Shown one piece after another: positions 27,061 to 35,972 of a stretch of 64,000 bases of DNA. Below the pieces are notes generated by a model. That model was not told the DNA's origin. It made no database searches and worked only from the letters and a program-made list of their open reading frames with translations. The translations under genes were made by a program, and so were the position numbers. How positions within the stretch are numbered: the first letter of the stretch is position 1; each line of letters begins with the position of its first letter. This DNA comes from Longibacter sp051155795 (lineage in GTDB: Bacteria > Bacteroidota > Rhodothermia > Rhodothermales > Salinibacteraceae): positions 72,540 to 136,539 of the forward strand of contig NZ_DAXETW010000086.1 in assembly GCF_051155795.1 (NCBI RefSeq), read 5' to 3'.

Positions 27061-27608
27061 TTTCTCCCGTGAAATCACCCTGGGGATAATACCATGCGCC
27101 TACAGGCTATTTCCGAACGACAGTCCCCACAAATAAAAACGGAGCCCCAACCGCGCCGCCCGGCGCCTCGAATGGATCCACGTTGCGGACCCGCTCGATG
27201 AAGGTTGAGTCTCCGCTTTCAGCGGCTGCGCGCCGGATCGGCATCCTCACCGCCCACCCGGAGACGCGTCATCGCCGCCTCTCGGTCACCTCCAACTCCT
27301 CCAACGACCGTGCCGCCCGATCTGAACGTCGTGTGACGCGAGACGCGGGCGCTTGCCGACGTGACCACCGTGCGGTCGCGCACGGTCCCCGTGCCGGATC
27401 GCACACCATCGCCGTCCGTACCGGCTTCGCGGTGCACGCAGCGGTAGCACTCCGCCGCCCGCCGACCTGAACCTGCTGGCTGCTTAGCGCGCGTACGTAC
27501 GATCATGTTACGCACCGGGGTGAACCCACCCGAAGACCCGACGTTGCTACGGATGCACGTATGTTCGTCCACGCCCCCCTTCGTCCGTTCGCATCCGGAA
27601 GCATTACT
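27061..27608. other. Intergenic region between groEL and the HAD phosphatase
   Basis: No gene is supported. The open frames here, such as one at 27183-27470, are Arg/His/Ala-rich with no family features and look like non-coding GC-rich sequence. No RNA gene or long repeat seen. Confidence 0.4.
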
Positions 27609-28337
27609 ATGCATCTCCTGCTGTTTGACATCGACGGAACCCTCGTTCGAACCAACGGGTCGACGCGTGCTGCCGTCGAACAGGCGCTTTCCGACCTCGT
27701 CGGGCGGCAACTCCATACGGAAGACGTCCGCTTTTCCGGGAAAACCGATCTCCAGATCATGGCGGAGGTCTTTCACGCGAATAATGTGGAGGCCAGTGAA
27801 ACGCTTGTACGAGACGCCCTCGATGTGTACGTGAGCGTGGCCCATCCGGGCATGACATCATCGGATGTGACCGTCCTCCCCGGTGTCCGCGACCTGCTGG
27901 ACCATTTGCACGAGCGCTCGGATGTCTGCCTGGGACTTGTCACCGGAAATGTGGAGCCGATGGCTTACCGGAAGCTGGACGTGGTGGAGCTCGGCGCGTA
28001 CTTCTCGTTCGGCGCGTTCGGCTGCGACGACGCAGACCGGAACCGGCTCCCCTCCCTCGCCATCGATCGCGCACACAATCACACCGGCATTCGGTTTGAA
28101 CAAACGAACGTGACGGTGATCGGGGACACACGGCGTGACATTGAGTGCAGTCGTGCCTCTGGCGCGCGGGCCGTGGCCGTGTGTACCGGGCATTACTCGC
28201 GGCAGGACTTGTCGCCTCACAAACCGGATGCACTGTTGGAAGATCTCGCGTCGATCAGTGATGCGCTCGACGCACTCGGCGTGGGATCTCCTCGCTCTCG
28301 GAACGGATCGCCGGCCTCCCCACGAGCCACACGATGA
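27609..28337 (+). CDS. HAD superfamily hydrolase (phosphoglycolate phosphatase-like)
   Basis: 242 residues from ATG 27609; an in-frame ATG at 27561 would precede it but the family begins a few residues before DIDGTL, as here (HLLLFDIDGTL, nucleophile Asp in motif I). Motif II is LVTGN, motif IV is VIGDTRRDIECSRA. A helical cap (subclass I) lies between motifs I and II. Members dephosphorylate small phosphometabolites; the substrate is not readable. The C-terminal 25 residues are a low-complexity tail. Stands alone. Confidence 0.8.
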   Translation: MHLLLFDIDGTLVRTNGSTRAAVEQALSDLVGRQLHTEDVRFSGKTDLQIMAEVFHANNVEASETLVRDALDVYVSVAHPGMTSSDVTVLPGVRDLLDHLHERSDVCLGLVTGNVEPMAYRKLDVVELGAYFSFGAFGCDDADRNRLPSLAIDRAHNHTGIRFEQTNVTVIGDTRRDIECSRASGARAVAVCTGHYSRQDLSPHKPDALLEDLASISDALDALGVGSPRSRNGSPASPRATR

Positions 28338-28984
28338 GGAGCGGTCATCCTGTCCGGGCGCCCGACGGAACGAAGGCTACCGCCTCGGCATTTGCGCGGC
28401 GTACAAACGTATGCATACGGAGCGCGCCGTACCGGGCGAGGTGCATGATGTCTCTTGGCCCGTCGTGGCACGGTCTTTATGCAGGTAATACGGCGACGTG
28501 CGGGAGATCGATTTGACCGACCGTGGAGCATCAATCCGAACACGGCCGATCGCCCGCCTCTAATCCCTTCATGAAAGCCTCCGACGCCTCTCTGAACCGA
28601 GAGCAGGCAGACCGGCATGCGCCGGCGTTTCCGATGCCCGGTTCCGAAGACGCGGTGAAACCCGCGCGATAGCGTAGCCTTTTGACCTGAAGGTACACCT
28701 TTATCTGTATGTTACGCCTCCGTCCCCTCGCCGTGATGGCTCGAGGGCCGCACCCTTGCGAGGTCTCGACGGACCCGGAGCCGGACGCTTTCGCGGCGAG
28801 TTTCGGATATCGCGAATTGTAATTCCGGCTCCCTTCGCCCTACCATCATTAGCACGTGGAGCGACCTATCCGGTCGGAGCGCCCCATCCCGGCGCGCGAT
28901 TCGATGGTCTCTCCCCCGCCTGCCTCCGCACCACCCCGCGGCGGCGGCCGCCCCACGGACTTCAGAAAGACCGGTTAGTTTGCA
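28338..28984. other. Intergenic region before the PP2C gene
   Basis: No convincing gene in about 650 bases. Near 28682-28710 TTGACC is followed by AAGGT-AC-ACCTT (28690-28701, inverted repeat) and a TA-rich stretch, a weak promoter/operator candidate. Just before the PP2C ATG, TTAGTTTG (28975-28982) is one base off the Bacteroidota -7 consensus and, if used, would give an almost leaderless transcript. Confidence 0.3.
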
Positions 28985-29815
28985 ATGCTCCCTATTTCTG
29001 CGCACGGAACGACGTTCCCCGGACGCCGGGATGTAAATCAGGATGACGTTTTACATTGTTACCCAGGCCCGGACTCGTTCTTTTTTGCCGTCGCCGACGG
29101 GATGGGCGGCGTCGCCGGCGGACAAATCGCCAGCAAGACGGCACTCTCCACCGCGGAGGAATACCTCGAGGAGCGATTCGAGCACAGCGTCGAGGTGGCC
29201 GACCTCAAGGACATTCTGTCCGAGATGTATGACCGGGCCCAGAAGGCCATTCGTGAGGTGACGGAGGAAGACCCGTCCTTGGAGGGGATGGGAACCACCC
29301 TCACCTGCGTGCTCGGCCACCAGGACCACTTCGTCGTTGGTAACCTCGGAGACTCGCGGGTTTACTACCTGAACGGTGAGGTGATCGAGCAGATCACCGA
29401 AGACCACTCCTACCTGCAGGAGTTTAAAAATAAGGCCGGTAACGACAACCTCGACCCGAAATTCGTGGCGCAGTACGGCCATATCATCAATAAGACTCTC
29501 GACGGAAGCGGCGACGAGCCTGATTTTTTTCCCAGAGACAATCCCGCGTTCCGCCTCGACGGGCACGACGGCTTTCTCCTTTGTTCGGACGGGCTGATTG
29601 TCGATAAACTGAAGGAGCAGGAGCAACTGTTTAAGTCCTACATGCTCGGTACGCCGGATCTACAGACGGCGGCTGAGTCCCTCGTTTCGCTCGCCTACTA
29701 CTCCGGCTCGACCGATAACATTTCCGTCGTTCTTGCGGAAGCCGGGAGTCTGCAACGAGAACTGGGACGGGTTCGCACCTACCCCTTCCCGCCGAAGCAG
29801 CAGGAGCACGCCTGA
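28985..29815 (+). CDS. PP2C-type serine/threonine protein phosphatase
   Basis: 276 residues with the full PPM motif set: RRDVNQDD, FAVADGMGGVAGG (metal-binding Asp), GTTLTCVL, VGNLGDSRVYYL, TEDHSYLQEF, LCSDGL and STDNISVVL. No membrane segment, so cytoplasmic. It should dephosphorylate Ser/Thr phosphoproteins and is the natural antagonist of the WD40-linked kinase 3.7 kb downstream; an FHA phosphopeptide-binding protein lies between them. It is separated from the following gene by 590 bases, so it is probably a separate transcription unit within a functional cluster. Confidence 0.9.
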   Translation: MLPISAHGTTFPGRRDVNQDDVLHCYPGPDSFFFAVADGMGGVAGGQIASKTALSTAEEYLEERFEHSVEVADLKDILSEMYDRAQKAIREVTEEDPSLEGMGTTLTCVLGHQDHFVVGNLGDSRVYYLNGEVIEQITEDHSYLQEFKNKAGNDNLDPKFVAQYGHIINKTLDGSGDEPDFFPRDNPAFRLDGHDGFLLCSDGLIVDKLKEQEQLFKSYMLGTPDLQTAAESLVSLAYYSGSTDNISVVLAEAGSLQRELGRVRTYPFPPKQQEHA

Positions 29816-30405
29816 TCCAGACGGCAGCAGTACGTGAGTATGCGTGTACCTGTGGAACGGCACGATGCAGAGCCCTCGTTGGATCAACCGCCGGGCATCA
29901 GGCCCTCGTCCTGCGACGACGGGACCCGTACATGATTTTTTCGTTTGCGCACGGCATGCCACACGGGAAGGCACGAAGTATGTGCTGGACCGCGGCTAAA
30001 GGCGGTATTTCCTCTGTTCTGTGTCAGGTTCGCATTGCATCATACGCCTGCCTATATTGCCTCGGATCGGCCGTCGGCGTCATGATTGCATGATGATCGC
30101 GTACCGGTTGACCGTAGAGGCACAGCGTTACTTTGTGGACGCCTGCTGTTCTTTTTCTTCGACGCCTCCGCCGGAGCGTGCCCGTGCGTCGCCTGAATGT
30201 CCCGTGCATCATTCCTCACGTTCCCGACCGATACCACGCGCACCGGTCGTCAAGATGACATGACTTTGCACGGCCCGCGCCTACCGGTCCCGTCGTCTTT
30301 TGACCGGTAGCGCATTTGACCGTTAGCGCTGACGCGCCCGACACCGGACCCAACGATCACGTCCGGCCCCATCGCCCCCTATGATTGAGGGTTTTGCTCG
30401 TACGA
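29816..30405. other. Intergenic region with clustered repeats
   Basis: No gene supported in 590 bases. Its right end holds the inverted and direct repeats at 30281-30329 described separately. No intrinsic terminator for the PP2C gene was recognised. Confidence 0.35.
30281..30329. repeat. Inverted plus tandem direct repeat upstream of the exported cache-like gene
   Basis: CTACCGGTC (30281-30289) and GACCGGTAG (30302-30310) are perfect 9-base inverted arms. Overlapping them, TTTTGACCGGTAGCGC (30298-30313) is followed directly by ATTTGACCGTTAGCGC (30314-30329), 14 of 16 bases identical. A related CACCGGTCGTC lies at about 30241. The cluster ends 76 bases before the ATG of the next gene and looks like a regulator binding region. 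Confidence 0.5.
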
Positions 30406-31917
30406 ATGAATGCCTTGATTGTCCTACTTTCCAGCCTGCTGACCCTCGTCATGTACGCCCCGCTACCTGCGGAGGCGACGGTGATGCCGGCCGGCGGTGC
30501 ATCCGAACCTGATTTTGACGGTTCGATCCGCGCGGTTGCCTGCGAAGACTTCGCCGGTCGCCAGATCAACCTGGCCAATCGCCAGATTCGCCGCAATAAT
30601 TACACAGCTGCGCTGCGCGTCCTCCGGACGGCCGCGGAAAACTGTGATATCCCCCGCGTCCGCAAGAAAATCGAGAACACGCTTGAAGACCTGTACGGGT
30701 CATTCGGTGGTACGCCCTCCACGTCGGAGGTTCGCAACTTTCTTCAAGTCGTCGAACAGCAGGCGTACCTGCCGAGCGGGGCGGAAGCGCGGTTTCGTGC
30801 GAGAGTAACGGCAGACATCGAGGCCGCGACCAAGTCATCGTTCGAGAACGGCGATCATGGGCGGGTCAATGCATACTGCACCGCCTTTCCGGACTTCACC
30901 GACGCCTCGTTCCCGCAGCACTACTACTGCGGCGAATCCGCCCGGCGCGTCCGCTCCTACCGGTCCGCCGCCTCGCGCTACCGGCGCATGTTGGACGGCT
31001 GGAGCACGGACCAGAACTTTCTGACGTGGGATACGGCGGCGCAGCGCCTCACGCGACTGTACCTGGTACAAACCGACTTCGACGAAGCTTTCGGGCTGTC
31101 AAAACGCCTGGCGACGCGCGACGCCGACCCGGAGACCATCATGACCGCAGTCATGGCGGTTCGTGGGCGCATGCTCGAGCCCATCGCTCGTCTCGGGAAT
31201 CGTCTTCTCGACGGTGTCACCGCAAACCGGGCAATGAGTTACGCGAAAACCAGCTTCCCACGGATTCGCTTTCCCGATTACGTCGAAAGCGTGTATACGG
31301 TCACCCGAGACCTGCAGGCAGATGTTGCCTTCTACGGTGCGGATGATGCCCGACTCCCCTCGTCGGAGCTGGTGCGTACGGCGTCCGGAACGGTCTCCCT
31401 GCTCACGGCCGAGTCCAGCCAGCGCGCCTGGCTGATCAGCCCGATCGATACCGGCTACCTGCTCGTGCAGTACAACCGGGACACCGTTCCCGAAGAAAAT
31501 GTGATTCTCGAATCCGTTCTGAGCGATGTTCAGCAGGAATCGCACTGGCAGGCCCTGTACGACTACGAATTTACGTCGGCCTATCCCGGGACCGGAAGTG
31601 CGGTTGCGACGCTGCTGGGTGCTGCCTACCTTGCAAGTGATCGGGTGAACGCGTTCAACCCGATTGTCGACCGACTCTCCGTGCTCGACTACTACGCTGT
31701 ACAGAATCAAAACGGGGAAGTCACTGCTTCCCATGCGTTCAACCGCGCGCAGATCGACTACACCGACGGTCAATGGTCGAAGACGTCGAAGACGCCCGCG
31801 TTGTATCACTACGAAGTCACGAAGAACGGCTCCCCTCTCCGCGAAGTCGTCTGGCCGCTCTATGATGGCGAGCAATGGAAGGGCGTCGTTCGTGTCGGGA
31901 TTACAAGCGAGAACTAA
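30406..31917 (+). CDS. Exported hypothetical protein, helical-repeat N-terminus and cache-like C-terminus
   Basis: 503 residues from ATG 30406 (a TTG at 30385 is in frame). Signal peptide: ALIVLLSSLLTLVMYAPLPAEA. Residues 50-270 are helical with paired-helix spacing reminiscent of TPR-type repeats (INLANRQIRRNNYTAALRVLRTAAENC). The last 110 residues resemble a single-cache sensor end: VDRLSVLDYYAVQNQNGEV ... REVVWPLYDGEQWKGVVRVGI, where PxYDGxxWxGVVRVGI is typical of periplasmic ligand-binding cache domains. No membrane anchor after the signal peptide. The next gene, an FHA protein, follows after 57 bases, so they are likely co-transcribed. Function unknown; the cache call is inference. Confidence 0.55.
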   Translation: MNALIVLLSSLLTLVMYAPLPAEATVMPAGGASEPDFDGSIRAVACEDFAGRQINLANRQIRRNNYTAALRVLRTAAENCDIPRVRKKIENTLEDLYGSFGGTPSTSEVRNFLQVVEQQAYLPSGAEARFRARVTADIEAATKSSFENGDHGRVNAYCTAFPDFTDASFPQHYYCGESARRVRSYRSAASRYRRMLDGWSTDQNFLTWDTAAQRLTRLYLVQTDFDEAFGLSKRLATRDADPETIMTAVMAVRGRMLEPIARLGNRLLDGVTANRAMSYAKTSFPRIRFPDYVESVYTVTRDLQADVAFYGADDARLPSSELVRTASGTVSLLTAESSQRAWLISPIDTGYLLVQYNRDTVPEENVILESVLSDVQQESHWQALYDYEFTSAYPGTGSAVATLLGAAYLASDRVNAFNPIVDRLSVLDYYAVQNQNGEVTASHAFNRAQIDYTDGQWSKTSKTPALYHYEVTKNGSPLREVVWPLYDGEQWKGVVRVGITSEN

Positions 31918-31974
31918 CCTGTCGAAGCCCCACCACACATGTCTAACCGGCTCCAACAACGAGAAGTGATCCCC

Positions 31975-33027
31975 ATGAAAAACATTTTGTGGATGATCGC
32001 CCTGCTCGCGTTTGCGTTCTCAATCCCGGCGCAAGCGCAAGAAGAGGTGACCATCAAGCAGATCGTCGAAAACCCGGGCAAGTATTCCGACCAGTCGGTC
32101 TCGGTATCGGGGGTCGTAGACGAGCACGTGGAAAGCTCCGGCGGTAACAACGCCACGATGAACTACATCCTTCGTGGCGACACGGGAGAAACGCTCCGAG
32201 TCCGCACGACGGACAGCCCGCCCCCGGTCACCTCGCAGGTCCAGGTTGTGGGTGTCGTCTCGATCAGCCCGTTCAATCAGTCGGCCTTCATCGATGAGGA
32301 CGGTCGCGAGGTTCTCTCCGGAACGAACTCGCCGACAACTCAGGGAGGCAGCGTAAGCGAGCGCCTGCAGCCCGGCCTCGGTTTCTGGCCTATTTTCGGC
32401 CTGACGCTCCTTGGCTTTGTCGTGATCGCCGCCGTTGGGTATTCGATCTATTCATCCTCTGAGGAGAAAGCCAAGAAAGCAGCCGACGAGGCGCGCAAGC
32501 GCCAGGAGGAAGAGCTCAAGAAGGCTGCCTCGGGCCTGAACAGCACCGACTTTACGACGACGGAGATGGGCGGCGACGGCGATGAGGCCGAGCAACGCAT
32601 CAAGTCCAGTTCCAGCTCGTCGGGAAGCGGCAGCGGCGGCCCCGCCACGCTGAAGTTTAAGGCTCCACCGAAAACGATGAAGTTCATCCCCGGCAAGCTG
32701 GTCGTAGCCGCGGGCCCGGATCAGGGCAAGGAGTTCCGAATCGCCGGTCATCCGACGCCGGAAGGCAACGTGGTGACCATGGGTCGGGCCGAAGTGGAAG
32801 GTGAGCGTGCCTTCGCCCACATCCAGCTCGGTGACACCTATCGGACCGTCTCCCGCATGCAAGCCGAGATCGTCCAGAAGGATCAGGACATCTACCTGAA
32901 GAATAAGAGCACGACCAACCCGACGATGGTGAACGGGGACCCGGTCGAAGCGGAAGCCATGGTTGAACTTGACGATGGCGACATGATCCGGATGGGAGAA
33001 ATGATGCTCCGCTACGAGAGAGACTAG
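31975..33027 (+). CDS. Membrane-anchored FHA-domain protein with N-terminal OB-like domain
   Basis: 350 residues from ATG 31975 (ATG 31939 in frame is less likely because the signal peptide starts at 31975). Signal peptide NILWMIALLAFAFSIPAQAQ, then an extracytoplasmic OB-like domain (TIKQIVENPGKYSDQSVSVSGVV ... VQVVGVVSISPF), one membrane helix near 137-158 (GFWPIFGLTLLGFVVIAAVGYSIY), a charged coiled linker and Ser/Gly-rich spacer, and a C-terminal FHA domain (VTMGRAE ... YRTVSRMQAEIVQKDQDIYLKN ... DGDMIRMGEMMLRY). FHA binds phosphothreonine peptides inside the cell. The layout suggests a receptor that links an envelope domain to kinase/phosphatase signalling encoded around it. Followed by a terminator. 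Confidence 0.8.
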   Translation: MKNILWMIALLAFAFSIPAQAQEEVTIKQIVENPGKYSDQSVSVSGVVDEHVESSGGNNATMNYILRGDTGETLRVRTTDSPPPVTSQVQVVGVVSISPFNQSAFIDEDGREVLSGTNSPTTQGGSVSERLQPGLGFWPIFGLTLLGFVVIAAVGYSIYSSSEEKAKKAADEARKRQEEELKKAASGLNSTDFTTTEMGGDGDEAEQRIKSSSSSSGSGSGGPATLKFKAPPKTMKFIPGKLVVAAGPDQGKEFRIAGHPTPEGNVVTMGRAEVEGERAFAHIQLGDTYRTVSRMQAEIVQKDQDIYLKNKSTTNPTMVNGDPVEAEAMVELDDGDMIRMGEMMLRYERD

Positions 33028-33101
33028 TCATCGACTCGTTCGCTTCGAGGACATCCGGCCCGCGCACGTAAACGCCCCTCACACTGGGTTTATCTGCCCC
33101 A

Positions 33102-33138
33102 AGGCCCGGACTTCCTTCCGGAGGTTCGGGCCTGCTTT
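33102..33138 (+). terminator. Terminator after the FHA gene
   Basis: AGGCCCG (33102-33108) pairs with CGGGCCT (33127-33133); the inner GACTTCC/GGAGGTT arms extend the helix with mismatches; GCTTT follows. It separates the FHA gene from the kinase gene. Confidence 0.7.
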
Positions 33139-33488
33139 CGAAGAGCCCCCGCGACGGGAACATCCCTTTCTGTCGTAGCAGGCGGCGTTTCAGGGGCGGT
33201 TTAAAGCTGGCAGACTTATTGCTCCCTTACGGGCGACGCGTACTGGTGCGTCCGCACCTGCTGTGCGCTTCCGGAACGGCGGCTTCGCCTTCACCCCACC
33301 CCATCGCAATTCGGCGGCATGGCGCACGCCTGCCGGCCTTCGAGCGCCGAACAATCGCCTTTCCGGGTCCCTCCCTACATAATCAGTCGTACCGGAGTCT
33401 TCGCGCTCCGGCTCCTACTCGCATTCATCCGGGCCGTTGGCTTTCGCCCCCAACCCACCGGATGTCGCGCACTAATCGCAGCCAGGAC
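33139..33488. other. Leader region before the WD40 kinase
   Basis: About 350 bases without a credible gene. The kinase frame stays open back to about 33219 but the translated part is Arg/Pro/His-rich and lacks features; a promoter is expected here, none is clear. Confidence 0.3.
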
Positions 33489-35564
33489 ATGTCCGAAGCC
33501 AACAAGCGTTGTCCCTATTGCCACGAAGAGATTCTCGCGGCAGCCCGCAAATGCAAGCATTGCGGGGAGTGGCTTGAAGACCCGCCGACGACATCTGCGG
33601 GCACGGGGAGCTTTTCCAACCCCGAGACTATCGTTCGCGACGCGATGGCGTCGCAGTATGAGATTGAAAAAGAGCTCGGCCGCGGCGGGATGGCGATCGT
33701 CTACAAGGCCGTGCAGTCAAGTCTCGGTCGGCCTGTCGCTCTGAAGGTGCTCCCCCAGGGCCTCACCCACGACCAGAAGCTTCTCAAGCGATTTCACCGG
33801 GAAGCGCGGTCGGCTGCCATGCTGAATCACCCGCACATCGTCACCATCTTCGACGAGGGTGAGATGAACGGCGTGCATTACATGGCGATGGAGTATCTGA
33901 CCGGTCGCGATCTGCACGAGATCATTCAGGAGGGCGGCCCCCTCCCCCCGGAGGAAGCCGTCGCCCTCATTGCCCCGGTTGCGGAAGCGCTCGGTTATGC
34001 CCACACGCGGGACACCGTCCACCGGGACGTGAAAAGCTCGAACGTGATGGTCACGGACGTCGGCCGGCCGGTCCTGATGGACTTCGGCATTGCCTACGCA
34101 TCCAGCGAGTCGCGCCTCACGCAGACTGGCACCGTCCTGGGCACGCCGGAATACATGAGCCCGGAGCAGGCTCGCGGCAACGACGTCGATCCCCGAAGCG
34201 ACCTCTACAGTCTGGGTGTCGTACTCTACGAGTCGGTCACCGGTACCCTGCCCCACACCGGCGGTCACCCCATGAGCGTCGTCTACAAAGTGTTGCACGA
34301 GTCCTACACCCCGCCGAGCCGCCACAACCCCCAGTGCCCGGACTGGCTCGAGATGATCATCGCCAAGCTCCTGATGAAGGACGCGGATGATCGCTACCAG
34401 ACGGGACAGGATCTCGCCGATGCCCTCAACTCGAAGGATCCAGGGGAAGAGGTCGAAGTCCCCCAGGGCGGCGGCGCGGCATCTGGCGGTGGACCCAACG
34501 GCGACGGCGGTGGCAACGGCGTGCCGACGAACGCACCCGAAACGCAGGTTTACCGCCCGGGCGACGAGGGCATGGAGCCGGCCTCAGCGGCGTCAACAGA
34601 AACGGCCACAGCCGAAGCCTCGGACCCGGCGCCCGCACGCACGCAAGATGGTCAGCCGCAGCGACAGCGCCTCCACATCGTCCGATCGCTCGACGGAAAC
34701 GCCGACTGGGTCAACGCCGTCGCGTTCTCGCCTGACGGTCAGTACGCCCTGTCTGGCGCCGAGGACAACACCGTGAAGCTCTGGGAGGTTGTCACAGGCC
34801 GTCAAATTCAAACGTTTACCGGTCTAGACAGTCAGCCGATCTCCGTCGCCCTTTCTCCAGACGGAAATCACCTCGTATCGGAAAGCTCGAACGGTCATGT
34901 CCGCCTCTGGAACGTGGAGACGGGCCAGGCGGTGCGCACCTTCGAACGCCGCTCGGAGGCGGTCCTCGCCTCTACGTTTTCTCCTAACGGAAAGTACGTC
35001 CTGTCGGGCTGTGGACAGGCCGGCACGCTCCGCATGTGGGAAACCGAGACGGGCAACGTCGTGCGGACCTTCGATAACAACCCGGAAGCGATCTTCTCGC
35101 TCGCCTTCTCTCCGGACGGCAAGTACGTTCTGACGGGTAGCGGACAGTCGGGTACGCTGAAGCTATGGGACGTCGAGTCCGGCTCGGTCGTTCGCACCTT
35201 CGACGAAGGCGACTGGGACTCGACCTACGTGTTTTCCGTCTCCTTCTCCCCTGACGGTCGCTATGCCCTGTCCGGAAGCGACGACATGACGGCCCGGCTC
35301 TGGGACGTCGAGTCCGGCGACCTGCTGCGCACGTTTGACGGCCACTCCGGCCTCGTCATCGCTGTTTCCTTCTCCCCGGACGGCCAGTACGTGCTCTCCG
35401 GCAGCAGCGACATGAAGGTGCAGCTTTGGAAGGTCGATACGGGAAGCCTCGGATACGTATTTGAAGGGGATGCAGACGGCGTTAACGCCATCGCTTTCTC
35501 CCCGGATGGACGCTACGTCCTCTCCGGTAGCAAGGACAACGACGTGAAGCTCTGGACCCCGTAG
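33489..35564 (+). CDS. Serine/threonine protein kinase with N-terminal zinc ribbon and seven WD40 repeats
   Basis: 691 residues from ATG 33489, which directly precedes the zinc ribbon (CPYC at 8-11, CKHC at 22-25). The Hanks kinase domain follows: GRGGMAIVYKA at 64-74, K86 in VALKVL, HRDVKSSN at 178-185, DFG at 198-200 and GTPEYMSPEQ. A Gly/Asp/Pro-rich linker (about 315-395) leads to a C-terminal beta propeller with seven blades, each with a FSPDGxYVLSGS...VKLWxVxTG pattern. There is no membrane helix, so it should be cytosolic, unlike PknB-type receptors. With the PP2C and FHA proteins it forms a phosphosignalling set; the propeller probably docks substrates. Confidence 0.92.
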   Translation: MSEANKRCPYCHEEILAAARKCKHCGEWLEDPPTTSAGTGSFSNPETIVRDAMASQYEIEKELGRGGMAIVYKAVQSSLGRPVALKVLPQGLTHDQKLLKRFHREARSAAMLNHPHIVTIFDEGEMNGVHYMAMEYLTGRDLHEIIQEGGPLPPEEAVALIAPVAEALGYAHTRDTVHRDVKSSNVMVTDVGRPVLMDFGIAYASSESRLTQTGTVLGTPEYMSPEQARGNDVDPRSDLYSLGVVLYESVTGTLPHTGGHPMSVVYKVLHESYTPPSRHNPQCPDWLEMIIAKLLMKDADDRYQTGQDLADALNSKDPGEEVEVPQGGGAASGGGPNGDGGGNGVPTNAPETQVYRPGDEGMEPASAASTETATAEASDPAPARTQDGQPQRQRLHIVRSLDGNADWVNAVAFSPDGQYALSGAEDNTVKLWEVVTGRQIQTFTGLDSQPISVALSPDGNHLVSESSNGHVRLWNVETGQAVRTFERRSEAVLASTFSPNGKYVLSGCGQAGTLRMWETETGNVVRTFDNNPEAIFSLAFSPDGKYVLTGSGQSGTLKLWDVESGSVVRTFDEGDWDSTYVFSVSFSPDGRYALSGSDDMTARLWDVESGDLLRTFDGHSGLVIAVSFSPDGQYVLSGSSDMKVQLWKVDTGSLGYVFEGDADGVNAIAFSPDGRYVLSGSKDNDVKLWTP

Positions 35565-35599
35565 AACGTTCGAGCACACACGATTCGATGTACGGGATA

Positions 35600-35641
35600 C
35601 CGCCGCATCGCTCCCTCCGAGCATGCGGCGGTTTTCTTTTT
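35600..35641 (+). terminator. Terminator of the WD40 kinase gene
   Basis: CCGCCGCAT (35600-35608) pairs perfectly with ATGCGGCGG (35623-35631), inner GCTC/GAGC pairing, then TTTTCTTTTT. Strong intrinsic terminator. Confidence 0.93.
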
Positions 35642-35864
35642 CCCGTGGGTCTCGCCACTCAAGCCTTCCAGGATGAGGTTGTGCGACGTGCCGCCGACCC
35701 TCTCCGACACCGTCGCCATCGGCTCCTGCACAACCTCTGCACCCGAGCGCCATCCTGAGAAGGGGAGAATCCATATCTGATGCCCGACATCAGCAAGACG
35801 ACAGCCTACCCCACCGCGGATCGACCACAGGGCAACAAAGAGGCCCACGCCCCCCCGACGCCGC

Positions 35865-35904
35865 AACGCACCAACGCACTAACGCACCAACGCACTAACG
35901 CAAA
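35865..35904. repeat. 8-base tandem repeat (AACGCACC/AACGCACT)
   Basis: Five consecutive units: AACGCACC, AACGCACT, AACGCACC, AACGCACT, AACGCAAA, making a higher-order 16-base period. It lies between convergent terminators, with a C7 run just before (about 35850). Confidence 0.8.
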
Positions 35905-35939
35905 AAAACGCCCCCGAAGAGCATGAGCCTCCGGAGGCG
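35902..35939 (-). terminator. hemL terminator
   Basis: On the minus strand CGCCTCCG (35939-35932) pairs with CGGGGGCG (35916-35909) including one G-T pair, followed by seven T (35908-35902). It lies 34 bases past the hemL stop. Confidence 0.85.
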
Positions 35940-35972
35940 CCGATTATCTCGGGGAATGCGTTTCCCCACACG

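Noticed and set aside
27183..27470. Arg/His-rich frame after groEL
   Set aside because: Composition matches random GC-rich sequence; no motif and no start signal.
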